From an uncultured Clostridia bacterium (lineage in GTDB: Bacteria > Bacillota > Clostridia > Christensenellales > UBA1242), in assembly GCA_944383335.1 (NCBI GenBank), contig CALWPD010000005.1, positions 1 to 35,914 on the forward strand: a stretch of 35,914 bases of DNA. Reading direction: 5' to 3'. Numbering within the stretch: the stretch's first letter is position 1; each line of letters starts with the position of its first letter. The notes under the pieces were generated by a model. It saw nothing but the letters and a program-made list of their open reading frames with translations, ran no database searches and was not told the DNA's origin. This document shows, piece by piece, positions 19,901 to 25,284 of this stretch. A program made the position numbers and the translations under genes.

Positions 19901-22343
19901 TTCTTATTATAATGAGGAAAGTGGAATTGAGTTCCCAGAAGATGGCAGTGATAACAAACCAAAATGGCCAAATTACACACTTCAAGTCAATGAGTGTTAT
20001 ATTGTGGAAGACCAAACACTAACAATCGGCTTACGACAACTAGACAACAATTCCCAAATAAAGGTATATTTTGTAAATCAGGCAGATAGCACAGATGTTC
20101 GTCAAGCAACACTTTCAGCAGATAAGAACACAGTTGCTACATACTCCTTGAGTGAGTTAGGCGTAATAGACACATCTCGTGGTGAAAAAGTTACACTTCA
20201 AACCAATGCAGAAAAGACGATAATTGATGGCTTACTTGTAACTCAATGGGCAGACCTTAAGGGTGTTCAGTTCGCTAATAGTGGAAATGATGATGAGCTC
20301 AGTGATAGTTACAGTATGAGAAAATACATAGAAAATGGTGCGGAGTTTTTGACAAGCACAGACGGACTTAATATTGAATATGTACAATCAAATTTACAAG
20401 TCGATGTTTCATATGCATATGAGAACGGTGAAGCGAAAAAACAAAATATTGATTTTACAGCACCTGTTTGGATTACACTCAAATATATAGATGTTGATTC
20501 CACCGTTGCGTATGGCTCAGAACAACAAAGGAATGCACAACTTCCAAGCAATTATCTACAAAGTGGAATTTCTATTGATGTTTGGGCAGGAACAACATAT
20601 AGACCATTTGAACTTGTTGCTGGTCGAACCACTGCAACATCGTTTGTCGCTGGTGAAGACACAACACTTAGTGGCAATGTGGATGATTTGGAATTTGCAA
20701 TAAACACTACACCAGCAGGAAGTCAGTATGTCCAAATTGATGAGGATGGTTTAATTACCTTAAGTGAAGAATTTGATATAAGAACCAATTACATTCTAAT
20801 TGACATATTTGTTAAGTATGGAGCAAATGGTTCTGCAGGTTCAAGAATTATTGATACAGTTCGCGTATATTTTTCTCAACTTGAAAATGCGGAATTAAAG
20901 ATAACGGCTAACATAGCGCAGCTACCAAGAGTAACGAGTCAAGGACAATATTTCACAATTAAGGCGAGAGATGTTCTTCAAATGTTGAGTATTTCTGATG
21001 GTTCAAATGCTTGGAGCGGAGAGGAAATTTTAAATGTATTCGGTGTTGCTGTGGGATTTTATAGCGATTCAAGTGAAAGTTCAGACCCAACTCAAATTAC
21101 TTCTTGGATAACTAATCCTGGGGGAATGCATTCACTTAATAGTCTTGATGATACATATATGATTCCAGAGGGTTATTCATTAACAAATGTAAGGGTGGAC
21201 TTAACTAGAAATGATGTAACTAAATATCTAACATTATCCAATATTCGCTTTGTTGAAAGCAGATATGCTTCAAATAGTATGGTTTCAAGTTCTTCTTATG
21301 AATATTATGGTACGGTCAGTGCATCAACTATATTTAATGACTTGTTACCAAGTTTGGCTGTTAGAAATATCTACGGAAATACTGATCGTGGAGTACAAAT
21401 TTTTGATTTGATAGATGCTTCAAATTATTATGAAGAACTTGAGGCGTCGCATAATGTAATTTATCAGACAGGTTTGTCTAATGGAATTGTACAAAATATT
21501 ACATACACAATAGGTGAAAATTTAGGTTCAGCCACAAGCGTTGTGTTTGGCACTATAGCCGTTTCAGTATATAAGGATGCCAGTGTTATCTCCGGTAGAA
21601 AATCCAATCTTAATCTTAGTCCAGGTCAATCTACGACTGATATTATAAATTGTGATAATATAAATTTCACAAATATGCCCGCTTATGGTTATCAAACAGA
21701 AAGCATACAAGATGGTGATACAAGTACTTATTCACAATTCTATGTTTATATTGATGCGGATGATTTAGGAAATATAAATCCACTAAATGTTACAGATATT
21801 AAAATATATCAAAATGGAAATGAAATTGGTTCAGTATTGATATCGTCAGGGCAAGCATCCATTCGAGATTACTCAATAACATTGGATGGACAAGGTTTAA
21901 AATTATTATTCGTTAATGCTAGAAGTGCCAATGATATTGAAACCTATAATGGAGATATATTTACATTTGTATTAAATGATAGTTTATCAAATATATCGTC
22001 AATTTGTTCTTTCTTATTTAAAACCGAATTGGTTAACAGCACAGGAAATCAGCCAACCTCAACATATATTACGCAGTATTCCGATATCTTTGCAGTATTG
22101 TCAGATATAAATGGTATAAATGCAAACAAGATATATGTTCATATAACAAATGGAAATGAATATGTTTCTCTTGCCAACGATTCAAAAGTTTATTCTTTAA
22201 TGTTATTAAATTCAATAGATTCTATGTCTGAAGAACTAGTTGTAACTGTTGAATTTTACACCACTATATACGATTTTGTAACTGCGTCCTCTATTAATAT
22301 ACCGCTTTATCGAAATGTACTAATGATAAATGTTGTAAATTAA
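10947..22343 (+). CDS. Giant exported beta-repeat surface protein (3798 residues)
   Basis: Start ATG 10947 follows GGAG at 7 bases. The N-terminus has Lys2, Lys8 and a hydrophobic stretch (about residues 9-33), so it is an uncleaved signal anchor or a signal peptide. Cys21 in the context FIGAC also fits a loose lipobox, but hydrophobicity continues past it. The rest is an acidic, Asn/Ser/Thr/Tyr/Val/Ile-rich chain of predicted beta strands. Similar strand-closing segments recur about every 110-130 residues, for example near residues 1715, 1825, 1940 and 2070, and again near 2555, 2685 and 2810. This is the size of Ig-like or cadherin-like modules. Sequence identity between units is low. There is no LPXTG, no S-layer homology motif and no C-terminal membrane segment, so attachment probably depends on the N-terminus. 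The likely role is a stalk, adhesin or envelope scaffold. The frame is intact over 11.4 kb. Confidence 0.92.
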   Translation: MKFTTFLKIFAISLASFIGACAIGVGILAIAGYFNTPQVMPQNLMFDQEEYNVDSDFQITISTTTTDVTVTRLTLSLQNGQVVTTQDGSVRISDGVISIPQTAEIGKPFDVYLETTKHDTECEGLDWITGGHSVITATSQNQEINSESANVNVDVPVYKVELETRVTSQDNDSDIFAVGSLVMANLKFYPARSAYQYSFDGSNGSETKYKNTYFMKTSSTDANITQQGNTNVFATNKTGTSNIVGYTFSSTPQEERVLLSFQNLDESAKYLAILARLEQLATEASTSHQAYKASKSIDIVEVEVDSMRLEGGIGNVNIDTRFSLYANNSSISQNATQSSLGIRLYSSLDETISLQHELKNVAIRFLYKVGNIYYDAVNNANKAYNVVTIPSYGYGNTKQVLVDGETFTYYFPVITTQTIDEYFWQFAVTNTVEINSLALEVKYFGETADDVEPIVVTFSTNTVNDGSIYWAEHDRTLTIIDGEIPTYNSLNVAPLAVVPNNNLYQSRAYFVIASTQFEVSDFIVTKGGVVEYQLGSQTVSLYEIADGIIQPKTTQAYGKTFDVVFMTIQTDYEGNPKHDEDYNYIFQKYSQDSLNAISTLQVYIDKTLYGLTNNLQTVLANDELIINDETNDIAYVQNTTAPFEIILGYVLPQGADQTQQTNEQLIFRNAVLNGDIYIVAQLEDSGTETSLIYSTSNSEQSDGTEFVFSMNIGALPENISERRIKLYVVYDSDVFVEPRKFEVSTYNDGQAFNCIEVYDGSAVIFNFNVNLAEDGIYQTSEQNRILVKLDIQGENGYINSIQTTYTSNGNDVSQYLFKNEEEVIDYSTLSVVLQDKYGNEPISSEYTLESSNTSILTLANGSFTFSGAGDVEVYLKDASGVIKDTLYLTSQQNGYVSQVEQLVETPNGEAVNKSDVVVYNYNTSGGSYSFPQISVPLVGYAGSTINLKSTNAGVVNLILYTYTYDGGQGLLTSLVNFSLVNEQDITSLEGYVEFGGTSQNLLSLQFLCDFGRAYSLQLRATLPQLGISQIIVLDISPNTLISVDSYGNDYSEEPISYVGNVTYLGAYADSLYNVRIQLNYIVGTGSDDFSLDSSKYSLYLYEYDAEGQLTNRTLIPNSNTLTSNAYIVSYTSSENDQVSNSDGIGRDDGQVSTYIYNASIVFKSSTENNGYKFVMLALEKNGQQNSTVDAVGSLYLYINPNIRVQQNSNEILLDVANANVNNTTYYGKGLLLSSDKNSPLSVKRIVDDSEEMQNVMFDIDYSKIDFRFVNDADRTRFYIERSGNDFIIYSLENINNSTTLNIILTYDGVDVLTSDNKSYEIQLTLRPNITRNPDSTMWVLYKGEYYLKLVNGERYSFDDILNAFTITNDGSQGITANLEIESTNNINVQAQTITIQGVNNNIIDSAFAKIYLNNSASGIGDSITFKILLLPFDVPFVIYPNAIEEEYDIYNLLDINWVVKEGLYYTLTDAGIGSTDILIEQTEEIVDGVYGIRYISGMQLTVRNLDENDHNIYAYFEGTNLITEPVGKDTFVIIEARLNLATDSLVIPYLVQIKKVLDIRVYYPYTITYSQNSNLSGTDLYSRVEDVKFDMEYLSFDENDTASVDLLENFDDVIPNSVNGSRRVVIGRLNDGEFVEQDNLPSATLTFKVVEVAYYFYTWQTAQDPSRYASVISGIHGDSIISINRGGAQYLRVKVQMSTANGLEAYYYISVGEIPTLNFTERTDGGVSSQEIQDISVQAGENNGINIGNGKYNLTMSFNSSSSTTDATDLLSFHIVQDETNVHNIWIDYDTMTLYADDTTENYNTQFVFYTKFGALETINIFVLTNYSINLITPNTSNLQYNSNLGIYEIDSGNVININDTFQVVKNDGESTFTTFDDISIRFLNSVDNSVISFAEVDDKDIIKVGLVKQDTNVNILIVFTFNDGAEQVTYNFIMNLRIHAVLDIGLAPNGKQISQMNMWPVNGIVAGEITNLDILLNLFTYSGNVDFNEWYENVTLNNLGRFDIQLITQNVYGLFSGAMSENSPYEIVLNVSEVATTTPLSFRVLYYNTISDSESPVMTSYFNFTLSPNFVIVTNYPTPNASSTVVAESYWFDRTEGANNLISLVDKPDLSDSARVVVQDLNGQSHQNNIVARVNLGAEYVYVNDELVGERYFSLDTEFKISQNSQHSVYDGLSIQFGLYYQIINETTTYVPVGVYNVVVLNNVYEMTGYNFNAPDAINSLNNLENIYIGTDDDILTRINLTFTVPTDAVLTTTKYLKVTQINGINAESSLVTLTEGMQGDEISVLVNLLDLNVADMSAFVSSDAGVQWSVYEIGLDDQLIDSNLTNGQNVPIQSNISVTLESRIQLSYRTVTNFNAQGESATTASQNIEFFKQYGLLSGTDCTLESEDITEERTIQKIIYINSRNGASVADGALVGTYYVDYGFDIEFEQTEVSLTAGQNTSVLHNGTSANSNYLSLLNMKRSSDGSYYTKDDFSADGLNLSIDGDTVTFKATNSDYQNLINSGTSYLRYTQSENEECIYDFNFMAQGSPRETSVTTTLVLTVNYGTISKEFQFTFIVSHDYENETLRNSDGTPNSEVHRNYIRDYNFVSYIEFAVWGSKAPNENFIYIEHKNENQNQDGNVAPMFNVTYDQGNEYISQYPQSSTYYNLSFRFSDIMFGNKNVDIVLTDAYGYTIRYYVTIVAQYNIEFRTSSISAFENDTIGLVDQSSIASNYDHTIFVTFTKRDSGLANYEVADLNNWKATLTYEDSTETQQKLVYDLESINNQFYFDVGFIDTSNFTNGRITGTLTLSATTVDNYNVSVSIPITIRERYSLTSSTTPYVRDGVAFSLLDVIDVVDNSQNFVVGERSITNSYTIYIDFTIKDEKGSIVSLADVANVLSLRIRAHNVQTSEDFYATVPYDSSTKYLSVTDLFGFEDISNYQFRIGYTVTEHEYDSEHTITHSTTTNSDFYYTNSLATQSIYDLSYETDSGYKGSSTLVTFKNSYYNEESGIEFPEDGSDNKPKWPNYTLQVNECYIVEDQTLTIGLRQLDNNSQIKVYFVNQADSTDVRQATLSADKNTVATYSLSELGVIDTSRGEKVTLQTNAEKTIIDGLLVTQWADLKGVQFANSGNDDELSDSYSMRKYIENGAEFLTSTDGLNIEYVQSNLQVDVSYAYENGEAKKQNIDFTAPVWITLKYIDVDSTVAYGSEQQRNAQLPSNYLQSGISIDVWAGTTYRPFELVAGRTTATSFVAGEDTTLSGNVDDLEFAINTTPAGSQYVQIDEDGLITLSEEFDIRTNYILIDIFVKYGANGSAGSRIIDTVRVYFSQLENAELKITANIAQLPRVTSQGQYFTIKARDVLQMLSISDGSNAWSGEEILNVFGVAVGFYSDSSESSDPTQITSWITNPGGMHSLNSLDDTYMIPEGYSLTNVRVDLTRNDVTKYLTLSNIRFVESRYASNSMVSSSSYEYYGTVSASTIFNDLLPSLAVRNIYGNTDRGVQIFDLIDASNYYEELEASHNVIYQTGLSNGIVQNITYTIGENLGSATSVVFGTIAVSVYKDASVISGRKSNLNLSPGQSTTDIINCDNINFTNMPAYGYQTESIQDGDTSTYSQFYVYIDADDLGNINPLNVTDIKIYQNGNEIGSVLISSGQASIRDYSITLDGQGLKLLFVNARSANDIETYNGDIFTFVLNDSLSNISSICSFLFKTELVNSTGNQPTSTYITQYSDIFAVLSDINGINANKIYVHITNGNEYVSLANDSKVYSLMLLNSIDSMSEELVVTVEFYTTIYDFVTASSINIPLYRNVLMINVVN

Positions 22344-22352
22344 AATCATACT

Positions 22353-22381
22353 ATTAAGGTGGAAGGTTCTTCCACCTTAAT
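22353..22381. terminator. Strong hairpin between the giant gene and cls
   Basis: A perfect 13-bp stem (ATTAAGGTGGAAG with its complement) has a 3-base loop. The following bases are TTAAAAGG rather than a clean T run, so it may be a weak terminator or a 3'-end stabiliser allowing partial readthrough into cls. Confidence 0.5.
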
Positions 22382-22395
22382 TAAAAGGAAAAAAT

Positions 22396-23862
22396 ATGCC
22401 ATTTGAGACAATTATTTTAATAGTTGGTTATGCTTTAAATTTGCTACTATTACTTATTATGATTTTTTTCGAACGCAAACAGCCACAAAGTGTTTTTGGT
22501 TGGTTTGCTGTTTTGGCGCTTTTTCCAATCGGTGGATTTTTCTTGTATATGTTGTTTGGTGGGGGACTTAGTATCCGAACACGCGTTTATATAAGACGGA
22601 AAAAGAGATATACACAAGATTATTTGCAGTTTATCTCATGGCAACACATAAATTTTGATAAGCTTCGTGCAAAGAATGAACAATATGATTATGCCTACAA
22701 ACTAATAAAGTTTGTAAAATCAAATGATAGCAATGTTTTTTCAATAGGGAACAAAGTTCAGATATTTACTGATGGACTTTCAAAATTTGAAAGCCTAAAA
22801 AATGATTTAAAAAATGCAAAGAATACCATAAATATTGAATACTATATATTTGGTGATGACAAAACCGGTAAAGAAATTATGGATATTCTTTGCGAAAAAG
22901 CACGAAGTGGCGTAAAGGTAAAACTGATTTATGATAGTGTTGGCTCATTAAAATCTCCTAGAAGATTTTTCAGAAGATTAAAAAATGCTGGGGGAGAAGT
23001 TGCGGAATTTTTTCCGCCTTTTCTAGGGATTCGTCTTATAAATTTCAAGATCAATTACCGCAATCACAGAAAAATTGTTGTAATTGATGGCAAAATTGCT
23101 TACACAGGTGGAATAAATCTTCGCGATGACCATATGGGTAAAAAGAAAAGGGTTTCACCTTGGCGTGATACTCACATAAGAGTTGAGGGGCCTATGGTAT
23201 GGGATTTGCAAAATATTTTTTTTAACGATTTTCGTTGTGTTAAAAAAGAGCGGCTAAATACAAAACAACTTGTCAAAGAAGGATATTTTTTAGAAGCATC
23301 TTTAAAAGAAGTTGGAGATATTGGGGCGCAAGTCATCACAAGCGGCCCAGAAAGCGACCAAAGATATATAGAGGATGCCTATATCCGTATGATATCACTT
23401 GCTCAAAAAAGAATATACATTCAAACGCCATACTTTATTCCAGATGAAATGTTTTTAAAGTCTCTTATCATAGCAAAGAAAACTGGTGTTGATGTCAAAG
23501 TCATGATTCCTGGAAAGCCAGATAAAAAAACAGTATATTATGTAACTCTTTCATTTATTAAAGAACTTTTGGATGCAGGAATAGAAGTATATTTTTATAA
23601 TGGTTTTTTACATGCAAAAACTTTGCTTGTTGATGATCTATGTGTTTCAATAGGCACTTGCAACGCTGATAATCGCTCTTTTGCGTTAAATTTTGAGATT
23701 ACATCGCTATTATACAATAAAGAATTTGTAAAACAAAATGCAAAGATATTTGAACAGGATACAAAAAACAGTAAATTTGTTACGCTTTCAGATTTTAATC
23801 GAAAATTCTTTGCAAGCAAGTTGTTTCAAGCCATATTAAGACTCTTTTCACCGTTGTTATAA
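22396..23862 (+). CDS. cls: Cardiolipin synthase
   Basis: Phospholipase-D-superfamily membrane enzyme that joins phosphatidylglycerol molecules to make cardiolipin. The 488-residue protein has two N-terminal membrane segments (about residues 5-25 and 33-55) and both HKD catalytic motifs: His224/Lys226/Asp231 in NHRKIVVID and His406/Lys408/Asp413 in LHAKTLLVD. Length and layout are typical of ClsA-type synthases. The ribosome binding site is AAGGAA before ATG 22396. No separate promoter is obvious, so it may depend on readthrough from the giant gene. A terminator follows immediately. Confidence 0.93.
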   Translation: MPFETIILIVGYALNLLLLLIMIFFERKQPQSVFGWFAVLALFPIGGFFLYMLFGGGLSIRTRVYIRRKKRYTQDYLQFISWQHINFDKLRAKNEQYDYAYKLIKFVKSNDSNVFSIGNKVQIFTDGLSKFESLKNDLKNAKNTINIEYYIFGDDKTGKEIMDILCEKARSGVKVKLIYDSVGSLKSPRRFFRRLKNAGGEVAEFFPPFLGIRLINFKINYRNHRKIVVIDGKIAYTGGINLRDDHMGKKKRVSPWRDTHIRVEGPMVWDLQNIFFNDFRCVKKERLNTKQLVKEGYFLEASLKEVGDIGAQVITSGPESDQRYIEDAYIRMISLAQKRIYIQTPYFIPDEMFLKSLIIAKKTGVDVKVMIPGKPDKKTVYYVTLSFIKELLDAGIEVYFYNGFLHAKTLLVDDLCVSIGTCNADNRSFALNFEITSLLYNKEFVKQNAKIFEQDTKNSKFVTLSDFNRKFFASKLFQAILRLFSPLL

Positions 23863-23865
23863 AAA

Positions 23866-23890
23866 ATGCAGGTCTATGACCTGTATTTTT
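23866..23890 (+). terminator. Intrinsic terminator after cls
   Basis: A 9-bp stem (ATGCAGGTC / GACCTGTAT, one G-U pair) with loop TAT is followed by a T run. Confidence 0.85.
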
Positions 23891-23907
23891 GTTGTGTAGT
23901 AATTTAA

Positions 23908-23983
23908 TGGTGACCCCGCCGGGACTCGAACCCAGAACAAAGCCTTAGGAGGGCTCCGTAATATCCAGTTTTACTACGAGATC
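23908..23983 (-). tRNA. tRNA-Arg (anticodon CCU)
   Basis: The minus strand folds as a complete 76-base cloverleaf with encoded CCA. The acceptor stem GATCTCG pairs with CGGGGTC (two G-U pairs). The D stem is GTAA/TTAC. The anticodon stem GAGCC/GGCTT closes the loop CTCCTAA, giving anticodon CCT (reads AGG). The variable loop is TGTT. The T arm is CTGGG-TTCGAGT-CCCGG, and the discriminator base is A. It is transcribed from its own promoter. In many bacteria tRNA-Arg(CCU) genes are phage or island insertion sites; no integrase or attachment duplication is visible here. Confidence 0.96.
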
Positions 23984-23993
23984 AACATGTTAA

Positions 23994-24022
23994 ATAATAG
24001 CACATTTTTTATTAAAATGCAA
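23994..24022 (-). promoter_or_regulatory. tRNA-Arg promoter
   Basis: On the minus strand: TTGCAT (24022-24017), a 17-base spacer ending in TGC, and TATTAT (23999-23994), an extended -10. The predicted start is about 4 bases before the mature tRNA 5' end. Confidence 0.75.
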
Positions 24023-24032
24023 CACGTTATTA

Positions 24033-24926
24033 CTATTTCTTTGGAACAAAAATTTTTATACTTTTTTTTACAACTTCAAAGTTAAAACTGCCATTACCAA
24101 CACTTTCACCATCAAGATTGATTACATTTTTTGCGTCCATTTCAACTCTAAATTTGTTCAAATGCAATATTTGAATATTTTTTGATGATTTTTTTGGAAA
24201 ACCAAATAGAAACAACTTTGCAACTTGCAAAACTTCACAAAACCTTATACGCTGTTTTTTTGCTTTTACAAGCGCAATATCCACAAACCCATCGTCAAGA
24301 CTTGCATCTTTGTTTAGTTTAAAGCCCGCGACGCTTTTAGAATTTGTAATTAGCATAAGTGCAAATTTGCCACTTATTACATTATTTTTGTCATTAAGTG
24401 TTAGCATAAAAGATTCAGAGTTAAAAATTTTTTTTATGCCATAAAGTGCATATGCAAGTTTTCCAACTTTCTTTTTTGATTTTTGAGAGGTGGCATAACT
24501 CGTTTCACAAAACATTCCTGTGCAACAAACATAAATACCAAATCTATCATTCATCTTGAAAACATCGTGATAAAAAATATTACCATCCAAAATTATTTTA
24601 AGTGCTTTTTTTATATTTTTGGATATTTTCAGTGAATTTGCCACATCGTTTACTGTACCGGATGGGATATATCCAAGAGTTACACTTTTCTGTAAGTGCA
24701 TAATGCCATTTATTGCTTCGCTAAGTGTGCCGTCGCCACCTGATATAACTATGGTGTCAAATTTTTCACCATTATTTTGGATATATTCTCCAATATGCCC
24801 CGCATATTCAGAGTGCAAAATTTCAATATCATATTTTTTAGAAAGAGGTTCAACAATAAACTTTTCTTTTTTTTTAAGTTTACCTTTTCCACTTTTGGAG
24901 TTGTATGCAAATAAACATTTTTCCAT
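24033..24926 (-). CDS. Diacylglycerol kinase-family lipid kinase
   Basis: DagK/YegS/BmrU-type kinase of 297 residues. The family uses ATP to phosphorylate diacylglycerol or related lipids at the membrane, feeding phosphatidic acid back into phospholipid synthesis. Visible motifs: NSKSGKG near the N-terminus, the nucleotide-binding GGDGTLSEAING (Gly63-Thr67 core), PSGTVND (89-94), the SLDDGFVDI segment, and NLDGE near the C-terminus. ATG 24926 is chosen because the family N-terminus starts there; an ATG 15 bases upstream adds only MYIFY. No ribosome binding site precedes it, and the promoter -10 ends 6 bases before the ATG, so a leaderless mRNA is predicted. The gene lies near cls, another phospholipid gene, but is transcribed in the opposite direction. 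Confidence 0.9.
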   Translation of the reverse strand: MEKCLFAYNSKSGKGKLKKKEKFIVEPLSKKYDIEILHSEYAGHIGEYIQNNGEKFDTIVISGGDGTLSEAINGIMHLQKSVTLGYIPSGTVNDVANSLKISKNIKKALKIILDGNIFYHDVFKMNDRFGIYVCCTGMFCETSYATSQKSKKKVGKLAYALYGIKKIFNSESFMLTLNDKNNVISGKFALMLITNSKSVAGFKLNKDASLDDGFVDIALVKAKKQRIRFCEVLQVAKLFLFGFPKKSSKNIQILHLNKFRVEMDAKNVINLDGESVGNGSFNFEVVKKSIKIFVPKK

Positions 24927-24932
24927 ATAAAA

Positions 24933-24961
24933 AATATACAAAATATGAATAAATTAGTCAA
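24933..24961 (-). promoter_or_regulatory. Lipid kinase promoter, predicting a leaderless mRNA
   Basis: On the minus strand: TTGACT (24961-24956), a 17-base spacer and TATATT (24938-24933). Six bases then separate the -10 from ATG 24926, so transcription should start at or next to the start codon. Confidence 0.65.
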
Positions 24962-24985
24962 TCGTAATGTGTTTAAGTTTTTGTT

Positions 24986-25011
24986 GACTAATATTTTTAT
25001 TTATATTAGTC
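24986..25011. repeat. 9-bp inverted repeat upstream of the small protein gene
   Basis: GACTAATAT, an 8-base loop, then its exact complement ATATTAGTC. It covers the area where the promoter of the gene at 25033 must lie. A third copy of the half-site, ATTAGTCAA, is at 24953-24961 over the -35 of the divergent lipid kinase gene. Confidence 0.5.
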
Positions 25012-25032
25012 TAATGCTTATAGGAGATTATC

Positions 25033-25284
25033 ATGATTCATTCACTTGCAGGAGGAACGGCAAAAGAATATAACCGTTATGACTATGCTAAAGTTGATAT
25101 AGGCGGCAGACCAATGTTTTTCATTTCGCCTTTTAGTAATTTGAAGACAGGGGATAAAGTTGAAGTACCTATCGGTAATTCTACACAGTTTGGCGTTGTC
25201 ATAAGAGTTGATAAAAATGTTACTGAGCAAAATTTTCCTGTGCCAGCCAAAAGGATGAAAAAAATTATTAGAATTTTAGAGTAG
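25033..25284 (+). CDS. Small basic protein with SH3-like barrel character
   Basis: This 83-residue protein has an AGGAG ribosome binding site at good spacing before ATG 25033. It has no signal peptide or membrane segment. The central part (FFISPFSNLKTGDKVEVPIG, then FGVVIRVDK) reads as a small beta barrel and resembles the opening of PriA-type domains, where a VxVPFG strand is followed by a GxV strand; the end is basic (PAKRMKKIIRI). It may bind nucleic acid, but no family is assigned. Its last 17 bases overlap the end of the convergent YnbB-like gene. Confidence 0.75.
   Translation: MIHSLAGGTAKEYNRYDYAKVDIGGRPMFFISPFSNLKTGDKVEVPIGNSTQFGVVIRVDKNVTEQNFPVPAKRMKKIIRILE

Noticed and set aside
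10947..22343. Possible frameshift or fusion of several genes
   Set aside because: The frame is continuous with uniform composition and no internal ribosome binding sites with convincing new starts.
23908..23983. tRNA-Arg(CCU) as an integration site for a mobile island
   Set aside because: No integrase gene, no direct repeat of the tRNA 3' end, and housekeeping-type genes on both sides.
24619..24930. 103-codon frame on the + strand
   Set aside because: Antisense to the well-supported lipid kinase; no start signals.
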